Source: an uncultured Candidatus Melainabacteria bacterium (lineage in GTDB: Bacteria; Cyanobacteriota; Vampirovibrionia; Gastranaerophilales; Gastranaerophilaceae). From it: DNA of 17,221 bases. The translations under genes and the position numbers were made by a program. The notes under the pieces were generated by a model. The model searched no databases, was not told where the DNA came from, and saw nothing but the letters and a program-made list of their open reading frames with translations. The stretch is taken from the NCBI GenBank assembly GCA_934726055.1, contig CAKVCZ010000021.1:1-17221 (forward strand), given 5' to 3'. Of the stretch, positions 7,455-15,166 are shown one piece after another; position 1 is the stretch's first letter; every line of letters starts with the position of its first letter.

Positions 7455-9125
7455 ATGGAAAAATTTGGTTTTTTTAATAAGTTTAAGGAATCCGTTATTA
7501 TCACAAATCAGCAGAAAGAAGTCGTTTTTGTTAATAATGCATTTAAGCGTACATTTAATGATTATAAAGATTTTAAAAGATTTTCTCACAAGCTGAGTTT
7601 TGATTTTTATCCGCTTGAAGTTGAAGGTGCGTTTGATTTTTTACCAATAAACCAAATATTTACAACTAAAGAAGATTTTAGTGCATTAGTAAGTTATCAA
7701 AAATCAACAGGCGATTTAATGTTTTTTGATTTGTCTTCGTACAGACGCTCTAAATATATTATTATGATTTTTTCAAATGTTACGGCTGAAATTGAGTTAA
7801 AAGTTGTCAAAGAAGAAAAAGATAATTTAGAAAAAAAATGTAAAAAAGCTTTTGAGGATGTTGATAAATTAAAAAAACGTTCGACATCAAATCAAGCTCA
7901 AGCTGTTAAAATGACATTAATCAATAAAATTTCTAATATCATTAGAGAATCTATTGATTCAGACAAAATCTTAAATTCTGCATTGAAAGAATTGGCAACT
8001 GTTTTTGGTGCCTTCCGCTCATATTATGCATCTATTCATGAGTCTTCTTTCAAAATTGATTTTGCATACGGAAAAAATAACAAAATGTTTCTAGGAAAGA
8101 ATATTACTTTTCCAAATAAGATTTTTACTGAGCTTTCAAATAAAAAAACAGTATCATCAATGAGCTTGAAAGAATTTAATGAGGCTGAATTATTTGATAC
8201 TCCTCTATTACGTCTTATCTTACCGATATATCATTTAAACAATTTGTTAGGAATCATTGTTTTAATTAGTAATCAAAAACGTGATATGACTGATGAAATA
8301 GATGTCTTAGAAAGTGTTTCCGCACAAATTGGTAACGCAGTTGCTCAAGCAAAATTATATGAAGATAATGTAAAAACGGTAAATGAGTTACAAAAAACCT
8401 TAAAAGAACTTAAAGATACACAATTACAACTAATAAATTCCGAAAAGATGGCTTCGTTAGGTCAATTGGTTGCAGGTATAGCACATGAAATTAATACTCC
8501 GTTTGCATCAATAAAATCAAATAATGCAATAATGAAAAAATTAATTCAAAAATTAGAGTGTGAAGACACAAAAGAAATGTTTAGTGAAATAAATGCAGTT
8601 GATAATGAAGCCGTACAAAGGATTCATCATCTGGTAACTTCGTTAAAAAAATTTGTACGACTCGATGAAGCTGAACTGCAAGAAGCAGATATAAATAAAG
8701 AATTGGATTTAACGCTTGCTTTGATTCATCATGAAACAAAACACAAAGCAGAAATAATAAAGCATTATGCACAGTTGCCATTAATAAAATGTTATCCAAA
8801 TATGTTAAATCAAGTTTTTATGAATATTCTTGTAAATGCTTGTCATTCAATTGAGAATAAAGGCAAAATTGAGATAACAACAGAAGTTAAAGGCGACAAC
8901 TTAAACGTAATTATAAAAGATTCCGGAAAGGGAATAAAAAAGGAAAATTTAGACAAGATTTTTATTGCAGGTTTTACAACAAAATCTGCCGGAGTTGGTA
9001 CAGGATTGGGTTTGGCGATATCTCAAAAAATTATAGACAAACATCATGGCAAAATACATGTGGATAGTGAGTTTGGACATGGTTCATGCTTTACAATTTC
9101 AATTCCTATTGTTAACAAAACTTAA
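7455..9125 (+). CDS. Cytoplasmic sensor histidine kinase (PAS-GAF-HisKA-HATPase)
   Basis: The 556-residue product has no membrane segment or signal peptide. Domains in order are a PAS-like region (about 8-110), a short coil, a GAF-like domain (about 150-295), a coiled coil (about 300-330) and a HisKA domain. The H-box GQLVAGIAHEINTPF has the phosphoacceptor at His344. The ATPase part has an N-box FMNILVNACHS (Asn461), a G1 box DSGKGI (489-494) and a G2 box GTGLGLAIS (about 515-523). All residues needed for autophosphorylation are present. No response regulator lies in this window, so its partner is encoded elsewhere. The start fits the beginning of the PAS domain, but there is no Shine-Dalgarno sequence and the promoter boxes lie almost on the ATG. 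This suggests a leaderless or near-leaderless mRNA. The signal is unknown. Confidence 0.9.
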   Translation: MEKFGFFNKFKESVIITNQQKEVVFVNNAFKRTFNDYKDFKRFSHKLSFDFYPLEVEGAFDFLPINQIFTTKEDFSALVSYQKSTGDLMFFDLSSYRRSKYIIMIFSNVTAEIELKVVKEEKDNLEKKCKKAFEDVDKLKKRSTSNQAQAVKMTLINKISNIIRESIDSDKILNSALKELATVFGAFRSYYASIHESSFKIDFAYGKNNKMFLGKNITFPNKIFTELSNKKTVSSMSLKEFNEAELFDTPLLRLILPIYHLNNLLGIIVLISNQKRDMTDEIDVLESVSAQIGNAVAQAKLYEDNVKTVNELQKTLKELKDTQLQLINSEKMASLGQLVAGIAHEINTPFASIKSNNAIMKKLIQKLECEDTKEMFSEINAVDNEAVQRIHHLVTSLKKFVRLDEAELQEADINKELDLTLALIHHETKHKAEIIKHYAQLPLIKCYPNMLNQVFMNILVNACHSIENKGKIEITTEVKGDNLNVIIKDSGKGIKKENLDKIFIAGFTTKSAGVGTGLGLAISQKIIDKHHGKIHVDSEFGHGSCFTISIPIVNKT

Positions 9126-9206
9126 TAAATAAATTGAGTTATTACTAAAAGTGTGAATATTTAAATAAACAATTACTACAAATGTATGAATTATTGTTAA
9201 AAAGAC

Positions 9207-9235
9207 AAGACAAAATTCAAAAAAAATGTTAGAAT
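9207..9235 (+). promoter_or_regulatory. Promoter of the HEAT-repeat gene (extended -10)
   Basis: A TG dinucleotide one base ahead of TAGAAT (9230-9235) makes an extended -10. AAGACA (9207-9212) stands 17 nt upstream. The predicted start near 9242 leaves a leader of about 190 nt. No better promoter was found closer to the gene. Confidence 0.5.
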
Positions 9236-9255
9236 GAAAATATAAAGTGTCAGTT

Positions 9256-9394
9256 TTACCCTTAATGGTATGTGTAGCCAAAAGGTAACTATAACTAGCG
9301 AGTACATGATTTTAATTAAGTTAACAAAAATTAATAAAATATGAAATATAAAGCAATTTTTAAAAAGAGATTAACTTAAATATTATAAGGGTAA
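9256..9394 (+). promoter_or_regulatory. Nested complementary segments in the HEAT-gene leader
   Basis: Three perfectly complementary pairs are nested inside one another: 9256-9264 with 9386-9394 (TTACCCTTA/TAAGGGTAA), 9316-9324 with 9371-9379 (TTAAGTTAA/TTAACTTAA) and 9326-9332 with 9355-9361 (AAAAATT/AATTTTT). The arm 9265-9315 contains a small GCC-aaaa-GGT hairpin (9277-9286). The outer pair ends about 27 nt before the GGAGG of the next gene. This fits a folded leader RNA such as a riboswitch or protein-binding element. It matches no riboswitch class I can recall, and the AT-rich inner pairs are weak evidence alone. Confidence 0.45.
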
Positions 9395-9435
9395 GGTAGT
9401 AATATTATTATTTATAAATTGGAGGCAATTTTTAA

Positions 9436-10293
9436 ATGACTATTAGTGTAAATAGCAAGAAAAAACAAGTGAAAAAAACTTTTGAAGAGTTGATTAATGA
9501 TTTAAAAACAAGTAATTCTGAAAAGGTCAGATATAATGCCGCCAGAATATTAGGTGAAATGGGTGATTCAAAAGCTGTTGATCCGTTAATTGATGTTTTG
9601 AAAAATGATAAAAATGGTTCTGTAAGATTGTATGCAGCTCGTGCATTGGGCGAATTGGGTGATTCTCATGCTACAATTCACTTAATTGAATCATTGCGAG
9701 AAGATAGAAATGTTGATGTTAGAGTTCGTGCAGCAAGAGCTTTAGGACGTTTAGGCGGTGAAATTGTTGTAGAACCTCTTGTTGAAGCATTGAATGATAG
9801 CAACCCACAAGTTTGTATTACTGCAACAGAAGCTTTAATTGAAATTGGTGATATTGCAACAGATGCATTGATGGAATCATTGGATCACGAAAAAGTAAAT
9901 GTACGTTGTGATGCAACTCGTGCATTGGGCGAAATCGGTAATAAAAAAGCTGTTGATAAATTGATTAACATGTTATTTGACGAATGGGTAAATGTAAGAA
10001 TTTATGCAGTTACATCATTAGGTAAATTAAATGATACAAAAGCGGTTCCTGCATTGATTGACGTTATGAAAAAACGTGATGAAAATGAATTGGTAAGAGC
10101 AGGTGCAGCTGCAGCTTTAGGTGTATTGCGTGATCAAAGAGCATTACTTCCTTTAAGAGAATTGATTATGGAAGCTGATGAACTTGGTGAATTAGAAGAT
10201 ACAGCTTTAAAATCGTTCAAGAAAATTATGTCAGCAAACTGGCAACAAATTCCGGGAGCTCAATTACAAAAGAAACCCGTAGCAGCGTTTTAA
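9436..10293 (+). CDS. HEAT-repeat protein (PBS lyase-like repeats)
   Basis: This 285-residue protein consists of about seven 31-residue HEAT repeats from about residue 25 to 255. They follow the pattern 'VRxxAARALGELGDxxAVxPLIxxL', with clear copies such as VRLYAARALGELGDS and VRCDATRALGEIGN. Such repeats form a curved alpha-solenoid used for protein-protein contact. They also occur in phycobilin lyase subunits (CpcE/NblB type), but there is no pigment gene here and a scaffold role is more likely. There is no signal peptide or membrane segment. GGAGG at 9421-9425 lies 10 nt before the ATG. The gene stands alone, with a long leader and its own terminator. The specific partner is unknown. Confidence 0.85.
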   Translation: MTISVNSKKKQVKKTFEELINDLKTSNSEKVRYNAARILGEMGDSKAVDPLIDVLKNDKNGSVRLYAARALGELGDSHATIHLIESLREDRNVDVRVRAARALGRLGGEIVVEPLVEALNDSNPQVCITATEALIEIGDIATDALMESLDHEKVNVRCDATRALGEIGNKKAVDKLINMLFDEWVNVRIYAVTSLGKLNDTKAVPALIDVMKKRDENELVRAGAAAALGVLRDQRALLPLRELIMEADELGELEDTALKSFKKIMSANWQQIPGAQLQKKPVAAF

Positions 10294-10315
10294 TTAAATA
10301 ATTGATGAGATAGAA

Positions 10316-10353
10316 AAAGGACTTGATTTTGTTTGGAAATCAGGTCCTTTTTT
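10316..10353. terminator. Bidirectional terminator between convergent genes
   Basis: AAGGACTTGATTT (10317-10329) pairs with AAATCAGGTCCTT (10337-10349) with one G:T pair. It has T6 on the plus side and A5 on the left, which reads as a T-run on the minus strand. It lies between the HEAT gene (plus) and the nucleotidyltransferase gene (minus) and should end both transcripts. Confidence 0.85.
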
Positions 10354-10365
10354 ATAATAAAACTT

Positions 10366-11421
10366 TTATTTTCCAAGTAATTTCTTCCAAAAACGCATTA
10401 ATTTGATTCTGCGTTTGCGTTTACTGTTAAATTTAACTACTCTTTCATTTTGACCTAAAATGTGGTTTGTTAAATTCCTTTCTATACGAGAGTTTGAAGC
10501 TATAACGCAATCTGTTAAGTGTACTCTGTCCGCAATTTCAACTCCATCCCAAAGAATACAGTTTTCTAACACTACATTTTTACCAATGATGCATTCATCA
10601 CCTATAACAGAATCTCCAATAAATTTGACACTTCTTGGTAATTTTGTTTTTCCGCAAATGTATCTGCCTGTGTTAGTTGATACAATTTTATCGTGCTTAA
10701 ATGTATATAAATTTTCAAATAAATCTTTGGTTGATTGTCTGTACTGGTCAAGTGTACCTATATCTGACCAGTACTCATCAACATTAAATACGTTAATTTG
10801 TCTATCTTCTAAAAGCTTTGGAAACACATCTTTTGCAAAATCACAAAATTCATTTGCAGGAATATAGTCAAAAATTTTGTAACTAAAAATGTAGATTCCT
10901 GTGTTTATAAGATTACTTTTTGCTTCTTTGATTGAAGGTTTTTCTTGAAATTCGATAATATATCCATTAGAATCTGTTACAACAACCCCGAAATTAGGGA
11001 TTTCTTCCTCTTTAACGGGTTTAACACCAATTGTTGCAATTGCTCCTGAAGCCTTATGAATTTCCATACCTTTTAGCAAATCTGCATTTGTTACTCCATC
11101 AGCAGATAATACAAAGAAATCTTCATCTTTATCAAAGAAAAACTGGCATTTTTTAACTCCGCCCGCAGTTCCTGAAAGAGTTTCTTCTGTAATGTAATTA
11201 AAATTGATTCCCAATTTGTTTTTAATGTATCTTGTTACGATTTGTTCTGAAAGATAATATGTATTAGCAACAATATCTTTTACACCAATACTTTGCAAAT
11301 TTTCTAACAAAATATCCATAACAGGTTTATTTGCGATTGTTACCAGTGGTTTTGGCACACTTCTTGTGAGTGGCTCCAATCGTGAACCTACACCTGCAGA
11401 CATGACCATTGCTTTATACAT
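10366..11421 (-). CDS. Sugar-nucleotide (NDP-sugar) pyrophosphorylase family protein
   Basis: This 351-residue protein has an N-terminal nucleotidyltransferase domain (about 1-235) with the signature SAGVGSRLEPLTRSVPKP (usual form G-x-G-T/S-R-L-x-P-L-T-x-x-x-P-K-P). It also has an SADGVTNADL strand where the family usually has GD, an EKPS motif and WSDIGTLDQY for the second metal ligand. A left-handed beta-helix follows (about 255-320; VKFIGDSVIGDECIIGKNVVLENCILWDGV). The layout matches mannose-1-phosphate guanylyltransferase and related enzymes that make activated sugars for surface glycans. The exact sugar and nucleotide cannot be read from sequence. The C-terminus is strongly basic (KRKRRIKLMRFWKK), an unusual tail that may contact membrane or nucleic acid. 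AGGAG precedes the ATG by about 7 nt. The gene is divergent from the NifU-like gene. Confidence 0.85.
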   Translation of the reverse strand: MYKAMVMSAGVGSRLEPLTRSVPKPLVTIANKPVMDILLENLQSIGVKDIVANTYYLSEQIVTRYIKNKLGINFNYITEETLSGTAGGVKKCQFFFDKDEDFFVLSADGVTNADLLKGMEIHKASGAIATIGVKPVKEEEIPNFGVVVTDSNGYIIEFQEKPSIKEAKSNLINTGIYIFSYKIFDYIPANEFCDFAKDVFPKLLEDRQINVFNVDEYWSDIGTLDQYRQSTKDLFENLYTFKHDKIVSTNTGRYICGKTKLPRSVKFIGDSVIGDECIIGKNVVLENCILWDGVEIADRVHLTDCVIASNSRIERNLTNHILGQNERVVKFNSKRKRRIKLMRFWKKLLGK

Positions 11422-11450
11422 TTTCTTCTCCTAACATCTTCCTATTTCAG

Positions 11451-11503
11451 ATAATACAACAAAAAAGTTATATGTACAAGCAAAAATTTTTTTGTTGTAT
11501 AAT
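11451..11503. promoter_or_regulatory. Divergent promoter region with 13-bp perfect inverted repeat
   Basis: ATACAACAAAAAA (11454-11466) is the exact reverse complement of 11488-11500. The left arm contains most of a leftward -10 TATTAT (11456-11451), with TTGTAC (11479-11474) 17 nt upstream. The right arm runs into a rightward TATAAT (11498-11503), for which no good -35 is seen. Both -10 boxes thus lie at mirror positions around an axis near 11477. A shared operator is possible. Confidence 0.5.
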
Positions 11504-11535
11504 TAAAAAGTAAATTAAAATTAATAGGAGGAAAT

Positions 11536-12237
11536 ATGAAAGACATTCAAGTTTCACAAGAAGTGGAAAAAATGTGTTGCGTTAAAAGAGGCGTGAAAGG
11601 TGTTCCTGCACCGATTCCACAAGAAGGTGAATGGACAAAATGTAAAGAAATTACTGATATTTCTGGTTTAACTCACGGTTGCGGATGTTGTGCTCCACAA
11701 CAAGGTACTTGTAAGTTAACATTAAATGTAAAAGAAGGTATTATTCAAGAAGCTTTAGTTGAAACTTTAGGTTGTTCTGGTATGACACATTCAGCAGCAA
11801 TGGCAGCAGAAATTTTACCTGGTAAAACAATTCTTGAAGCATTAAATACAGACCTTGTTTGTGATGCTATAAATGTTGCAATGCGAGAATTATTCTTGCA
11901 AATTGTATATGGTAGAACTCAAACAGCTTTCTCTGAAAATGGATTACCTGTTGGTGCAGGTTTAGAAGATTTAGGTAAAGGACTACGTTCTCAAGTTGGT
12001 ACATTGTATTCAACAAAACAAAAAGGACCAAGATACCTAGAAGTTGCTGAAGGATATGTTTTAGAAACAGCTTTGGATAAAGATGGTGAAATTATTGGTT
12101 ACAAGTTTGTTCACTTGGGTAAAATGATGGATATGATTAAAAAAGGTGTTGATCCAAAAGAAGCTTTTGAAAAGAATATCGGCACATACGGCAGATTTGC
12201 AGATGCTGCAAAAACTATCGATCCAAGAAAAGAATAG
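11536..12237 (+). CDS. NifU-like iron-sulfur cluster scaffold protein
   Basis: This 233-residue protein is related to the NifU/IscU N-terminal scaffold family that assembles Fe-S clusters. Conserved cysteines lie in HGCGCCAPQQGTC (Cys49, 51, 52, 59) and in ETLGCSGMTHSAAMAAE (Cys80); additional ones are Cys14, 15 and 36. It is longer than IscU (about 130 residues), with a C-terminal extension (about 150-233). It lies in an evident operon with the GGGtGRT gene 87 nt downstream, a pairing I recall from anaerobic gut bacteria. AGGAGG lies 4 nt before the ATG. No cysteine desulfurase is present in the window, so this is a specialised scaffold rather than a full suf/isc locus. Confidence 0.8.
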   Translation: MKDIQVSQEVEKMCCVKRGVKGVPAPIPQEGEWTKCKEITDISGLTHGCGCCAPQQGTCKLTLNVKEGIIQEALVETLGCSGMTHSAAMAAEILPGKTILEALNTDLVCDAINVAMRELFLQIVYGRTQTAFSENGLPVGAGLEDLGKGLRSQVGTLYSTKQKGPRYLEVAEGYVLETALDKDGEIIGYKFVHLGKMMDMIKKGVDPKEAFEKNIGTYGRFADAAKTIDPRKE

Positions 12238-12324
12238 TTTTATAATTTCATAAATATCTGAAAAGGTTAAAATAATTCAGATTAAATACAGGTTATTACA
12301 AATTAATTAAAAAGGAAAAATAAA

Positions 12325-13323
12325 ATGGCACAATTTGAAGGACAAGACAGACGTCAAGCTACTTTAGATAAAGTTTTACCTGAATATGGTTTTAAAACAA
12401 TTGATGAAGCAAGAGAATTATGCTTATCTAAAGGAATCAACGTTGAAGAAATAGTAAAAGGTATTCAACCAATTGCATTTGACAATGCAGTATGGGCATA
12501 TACACTAGGTTGCGCAATTGCAATCAAAAAAGGAATTAAAAATGCAGCAGATGCAGCAGAAGCTATTGGTTTAGGTTTACAAGCGTTTGCAGTTCCGGGT
12601 TCTGTTGGTGATACAAGAAAAGTTGGTATCGGTCATGGTAACTTGGGTGCAATGTTATTAAGAGAAGAAACAAAATGTTTCTGTTTCTTAGCTGGTCATG
12701 AATCATTTGCAGCTGCTGAAGGTGCTATCGGTATTGCAAGAAATGCAAATAAAGTTAGAAAAGAACCTTTAAGAGTTATCTTAAACGGTTTAGGTAAAGA
12801 TGCTGCTTATATCATTTCAAGAATTAACGGTTTCACATCAGTAGAAACTTCTTATGATTACAAAACAGGCAAGTTGACTATTGTAAATGAAAAAGCATTT
12901 TCAAACGGTGAAAGAGCACAAGTTAGATGCTATGGTGCTGACGATGTTTCAGAAGGTGTGGCAATTATGATTCACGAAGGTGTGGATGTTTCCATTACAG
13001 GTAATTCAACTAACCCAACTCGTTTCCAACACCCTGTTGCAGGCACATACAAAAAATGGGCTATTGAAAACGGTAGAAAGTACTTCTCAGTAGCATCAGG
13101 TGGTGGTACAGGAAGAACACTTCACCCTGATAACGTTGCAGCAGGTCCTGCTTCTTACGGTATGACAGATACAATGGGACGTATGCATGGTGATGCTCAA
13201 TTTGCAGGTTCATCATCAGTTCCTGCACACGTAGAAATGATGGGTGTAATTGGTATGGGTAATAACCCAATGGTAGGTGCAACTGTTGCATGTGCTGTTG
13301 CTGTTGAAAAAGCTATGGCTTAA
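12325..13323 (+). CDS. GGGtGRT family protein
   Basis: This 332-residue protein carries the family-naming motif GGGTGRT at residues 259-265, followed by LHPDNVAAGPASYGMTDTMGR and a Gly/Met-rich C-terminus (MMGVIGMGNNPMVGATVA). The family is conserved but its biochemical role is not known to me. Its repeated position after a NifU-like scaffold suggests that it receives or helps build an Fe-S or other metal centre, but that is inference. Only a few cysteines are present (33, 63, 118, 120, 202, 323). Cys118/Cys120 in ETKCFCFLAGHES could be a metal site. AAAAGGAAA precedes the ATG. A 7-bp hairpin without a T-run lies in the spacer before it (12256-12282), and a terminator follows. Confidence 0.85.
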   Translation: MAQFEGQDRRQATLDKVLPEYGFKTIDEARELCLSKGINVEEIVKGIQPIAFDNAVWAYTLGCAIAIKKGIKNAADAAEAIGLGLQAFAVPGSVGDTRKVGIGHGNLGAMLLREETKCFCFLAGHESFAAAEGAIGIARNANKVRKEPLRVILNGLGKDAAYIISRINGFTSVETSYDYKTGKLTIVNEKAFSNGERAQVRCYGADDVSEGVAIMIHEGVDVSITGNSTNPTRFQHPVAGTYKKWAIENGRKYFSVASGGGTGRTLHPDNVAAGPASYGMTDTMGRMHGDAQFAGSSSVPAHVEMMGVIGMGNNPMVGATVACAVAVEKAMA

Positions 13324-13344
13324 TTAATAATTACCATATAAAAT

Positions 13345-13381
13345 AAAAGACTTGCAAGATTATTTGTTGCAAGTCTTTTTT
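13345..13381. terminator. Bidirectional terminator after the GGGtGRT gene
   Basis: AAAAGACTTGCAA (13345-13357) pairs perfectly with TTGCAAGTCTTTT (13367-13379) around a 9-nt loop, ending in a T6 run. The A-rich left flank gives a T-run on the other strand, so it can also serve the convergent gene that ends at 13405. Confidence 0.85.
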
Positions 13382-13404
13382 ATTTACCAAAACCAAAAAT
13401 AATC

Positions 13405-13758
13405 TTAGAATTTTACTCCCATAAATTCATTTCTAAACGCATCCATCATTTGAGCGGAGCGTTCATAAGCGTGTTCTTCGTTTTGTTTTTTCATAAACTC
13501 AAATGCATTATCAAAAAACATATTAGCTTGAGTGCAAAATTTTTCATTTTTCATGAAAAATTTTATGTCATTTTCAATGTTATCCGGTTTGGATACTTGT
13601 GAACGACCAAGGGCTGCTGCTTGTTGAGCCTTAAAGTCTGAATTAAATTCAATATTATCTTCGCAACCTTCAGGTGCAGCAGACTTTTTTGGTGAGTCTT
13701 TTTTTATGTTAACTTTTTGAAATCTAAGTGCATTAATATTATTATCAAAATTTGTCAT
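13405..13758 (-). CDS. Small hypothetical protein with 'LGRSQV' motif
   Basis: This 117-residue soluble protein has no signal peptide or membrane segment. The N-terminal half is basic to neutral and probably disordered (about 1-60). It contains FKAQQAAALGRSQV (about 43-56), a short motif I associate with small proteins common in Gastranaerophilales genomes. The C-terminal half is helical and rich in Phe, Met, Asn and Glu (KFFMKNEKF ... MFFDNAFEFMKKQNEEHAYERSAQMMDAF). No function is known to me. A GGAG lies somewhat far (about 10 nt) from the ATG, with AAAGAG closer. The gene is divergent from the kinase-like gene and convergent with the GGGtGRT gene. Confidence 0.65.
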   Translation of the reverse strand: MTNFDNNINALRFQKVNIKKDSPKKSAAPEGCEDNIEFNSDFKAQQAAALGRSQVSKPDNIENDIKFFMKNEKFCTQANMFFDNAFEFMKKQNEEHAYERSAQMMDAFRNEFMGVKF

Positions 13759-13957
13759 CTCTTTAAATCTCCGTTTGCCACATTGAAGTGGTAATTATTT
13801 ATAAACCCCTAAAAAATTTTTTTGCTATGCAGAACAAAACATATTTACATATATTAATAATAGCACTAAATTCAGAATTTGTAAAATTATTTATCAAAGA
13901 AATTTTCAATTTAAGTTCATTGGAAACCCTAAAAAAACACCTGTTTTGCACCTATAC

Positions 13958-13985
13958 TTGCGAAAATAACGGTCCATGATATACT
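13958..13985 (+). promoter_or_regulatory. Promoter of the kinase-like/ABC/fabI gene run
   Basis: TTGCGA (13958-13963), a 16-nt spacer and TATACT (13980-13985) predict a start near 13992. That leaves only about 14 nt before ATG 14006. AAAGGG (13995-14000) serves as ribosome binding site. The rest of the 247-nt divergent spacer (13759-14005) shows only an imperfect CCAC/GTGG palindrome at 13779-13792 and AT-rich sequence. Confidence 0.5.
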
Positions 13986-14005
13986 AAAAATAGCAAAGGG
14001 TATAT

Positions 14006-15166
14006 ATGATAGATTTTTTTAAAAATTTGTTTAAGTTTAACAAAAATGATGAAGATGATGATTTATTAAATAATCTTCCGGATAGTGTAGTTTTATTGAA
14101 TGCTCAAGGAAGTTTTATATGGTATAACGATGTTGCACATAAGGTCTTGTCTAATTTAAAAGAAACTTTTGCTGAAGGTTATATTGATGATTTATTTGAG
14201 AGTGCAATGGAGCTCATTGTTAAAGTAGCTGATAAGGGAAAAACAGTTGTTACCAGAACGAAATCTTCGTTAGAAAAAGATATGTTTTTTGAACTTTCTG
14301 CAAGAAAAATGAATGATGATTTCTTGGTAATATTACGAGATAATACGCAAAGTTATAAGACTTTAACGAGTATTTTAGTGGAACATGAAAGTTCTAAGAA
14401 GGTAAATAGAGATAAAAATAATTTTCTGGTAAAACTTTCAGGCGAAATAAAAACCCCATTGCAATCTGTAATAGGTTTTTCTCAAGCAATTTTAGATGGT
14501 TTGGGTGGTGAAATTAGTGATAAACAAGAAAAATATTTAAATATTATCAATAAAAATTCACAAGAAATAATGTTTTTATTTGATAAAATAATAGAGTTGT
14601 CAAAAACGGAGTCTAATTTATTAGAACATAAATTATCATATTTCGATGCTGTAAATGTTTTAAATTCGATTATAAAACGCAATGAAGAGGAAATAAACTC
14701 AAAAAGTTTAACGATATCTGTTGATATTGCTCAGGATATAAAAAGAACAATATATTCAGATGAGCAACTTTTAAAACTAGTGTTGCAGAATGTTGTTGAA
14801 AATGCTGTTCAATCAACGGATACTGGGAATATTTCAATAGAAATTAAGCATCCTGATTTAGAATATGTAACGGAGAAAGGTCTTGTTCCTTTTAAAAATG
14901 CAAGTGAAAAATCATTTATGCTATTTACAATTCATGATATGAGTTTGGGTATAAGTGAAAATGATTTAGATAATTTATTTGAACCATACCTTCAATTGGA
15001 TAATCCGAACAAAAAAGCCGTAATACGTTCTATATCTTTTGCTACAATAAAGAATGTTATAAAAATGTTAAAAGGTAATATGTGGGTTGATGCTGAAGCT
15101 ATGGAAGGTACAACTTATAATATAGTTATTCCGACAGAAAAGGTAATGCAAACGGGAAATGAGTGA
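14006..15166 (+). CDS. Degenerate histidine-kinase-like protein (pseudokinase)
   Basis: The 386-residue product has the architecture of a soluble sensor kinase: a PAS-like domain (about 20-115, 'LPDSVVLLNAQGSFIWYN'), a HisKA-like helix pair and a HATPase-like domain (about 235-380). The key residues are lost. Where the H-box should read S-H-E-L-R-T-P-L the sequence is S-G-E-I-K-T-P-L, with Gly146 replacing the phosphoacceptor His. The G1 box D-x-G-x-G is D-M-S-L-G (311-315). The G2 box G-T-G-L-G-L-A is replaced around 338-347 (RSISFATIK). The N-box Asn266 and the 'NLFEPYLQLD' segment remain. The frame is intact, so the protein is probably maintained as a signalling adaptor without kinase activity. 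Its TGA stop overlaps the start of the next gene by 8 nt (ATGAGTGA), implying translational coupling to the ABC ATPase. Confidence 0.85.
   Translation: MIDFFKNLFKFNKNDEDDDLLNNLPDSVVLLNAQGSFIWYNDVAHKVLSNLKETFAEGYIDDLFESAMELIVKVADKGKTVVTRTKSSLEKDMFFELSARKMNDDFLVILRDNTQSYKTLTSILVEHESSKKVNRDKNNFLVKLSGEIKTPLQSVIGFSQAILDGLGGEISDKQEKYLNIINKNSQEIMFLFDKIIELSKTESNLLEHKLSYFDAVNVLNSIIKRNEEEINSKSLTISVDIAQDIKRTIYSDEQLLKLVLQNVVENAVQSTDTGNISIEIKHPDLEYVTEKGLVPFKNASEKSFMLFTIHDMSLGISENDLDNLFEPYLQLDNPNKKAVIRSISFATIKNVIKMLKGNMWVDAEAMEGTTYNIVIPTEKVMQTGNE

Noticed and set aside
9099..9281. A 60-codon minus-strand reading frame overlapping the kinase end and HEAT promoter
   Set aside because: It has no ribosome binding site and low-complexity AT-driven composition, and it overlaps the functional regulatory region.
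9277..9310. Cyclic-di-GMP or preQ1 riboswitch in the HEAT leader
   Set aside because: The conserved core sequences of those classes are not present. Only general pairing potential is seen.
12256..12282. Hairpin between the NifU-like and GGGtGRT genes as a terminator
   Set aside because: The 7-bp stem has a 13-nt loop and no T-run after it, so the two genes are treated as one operon.
13788..13979. A 63-codon plus-strand reading frame in the divergent spacer
   Set aside because: It begins with GTG, has no ribosome binding site, covers the promoter of the kinase-like gene and has biased AT-rich composition without recognisable motifs.
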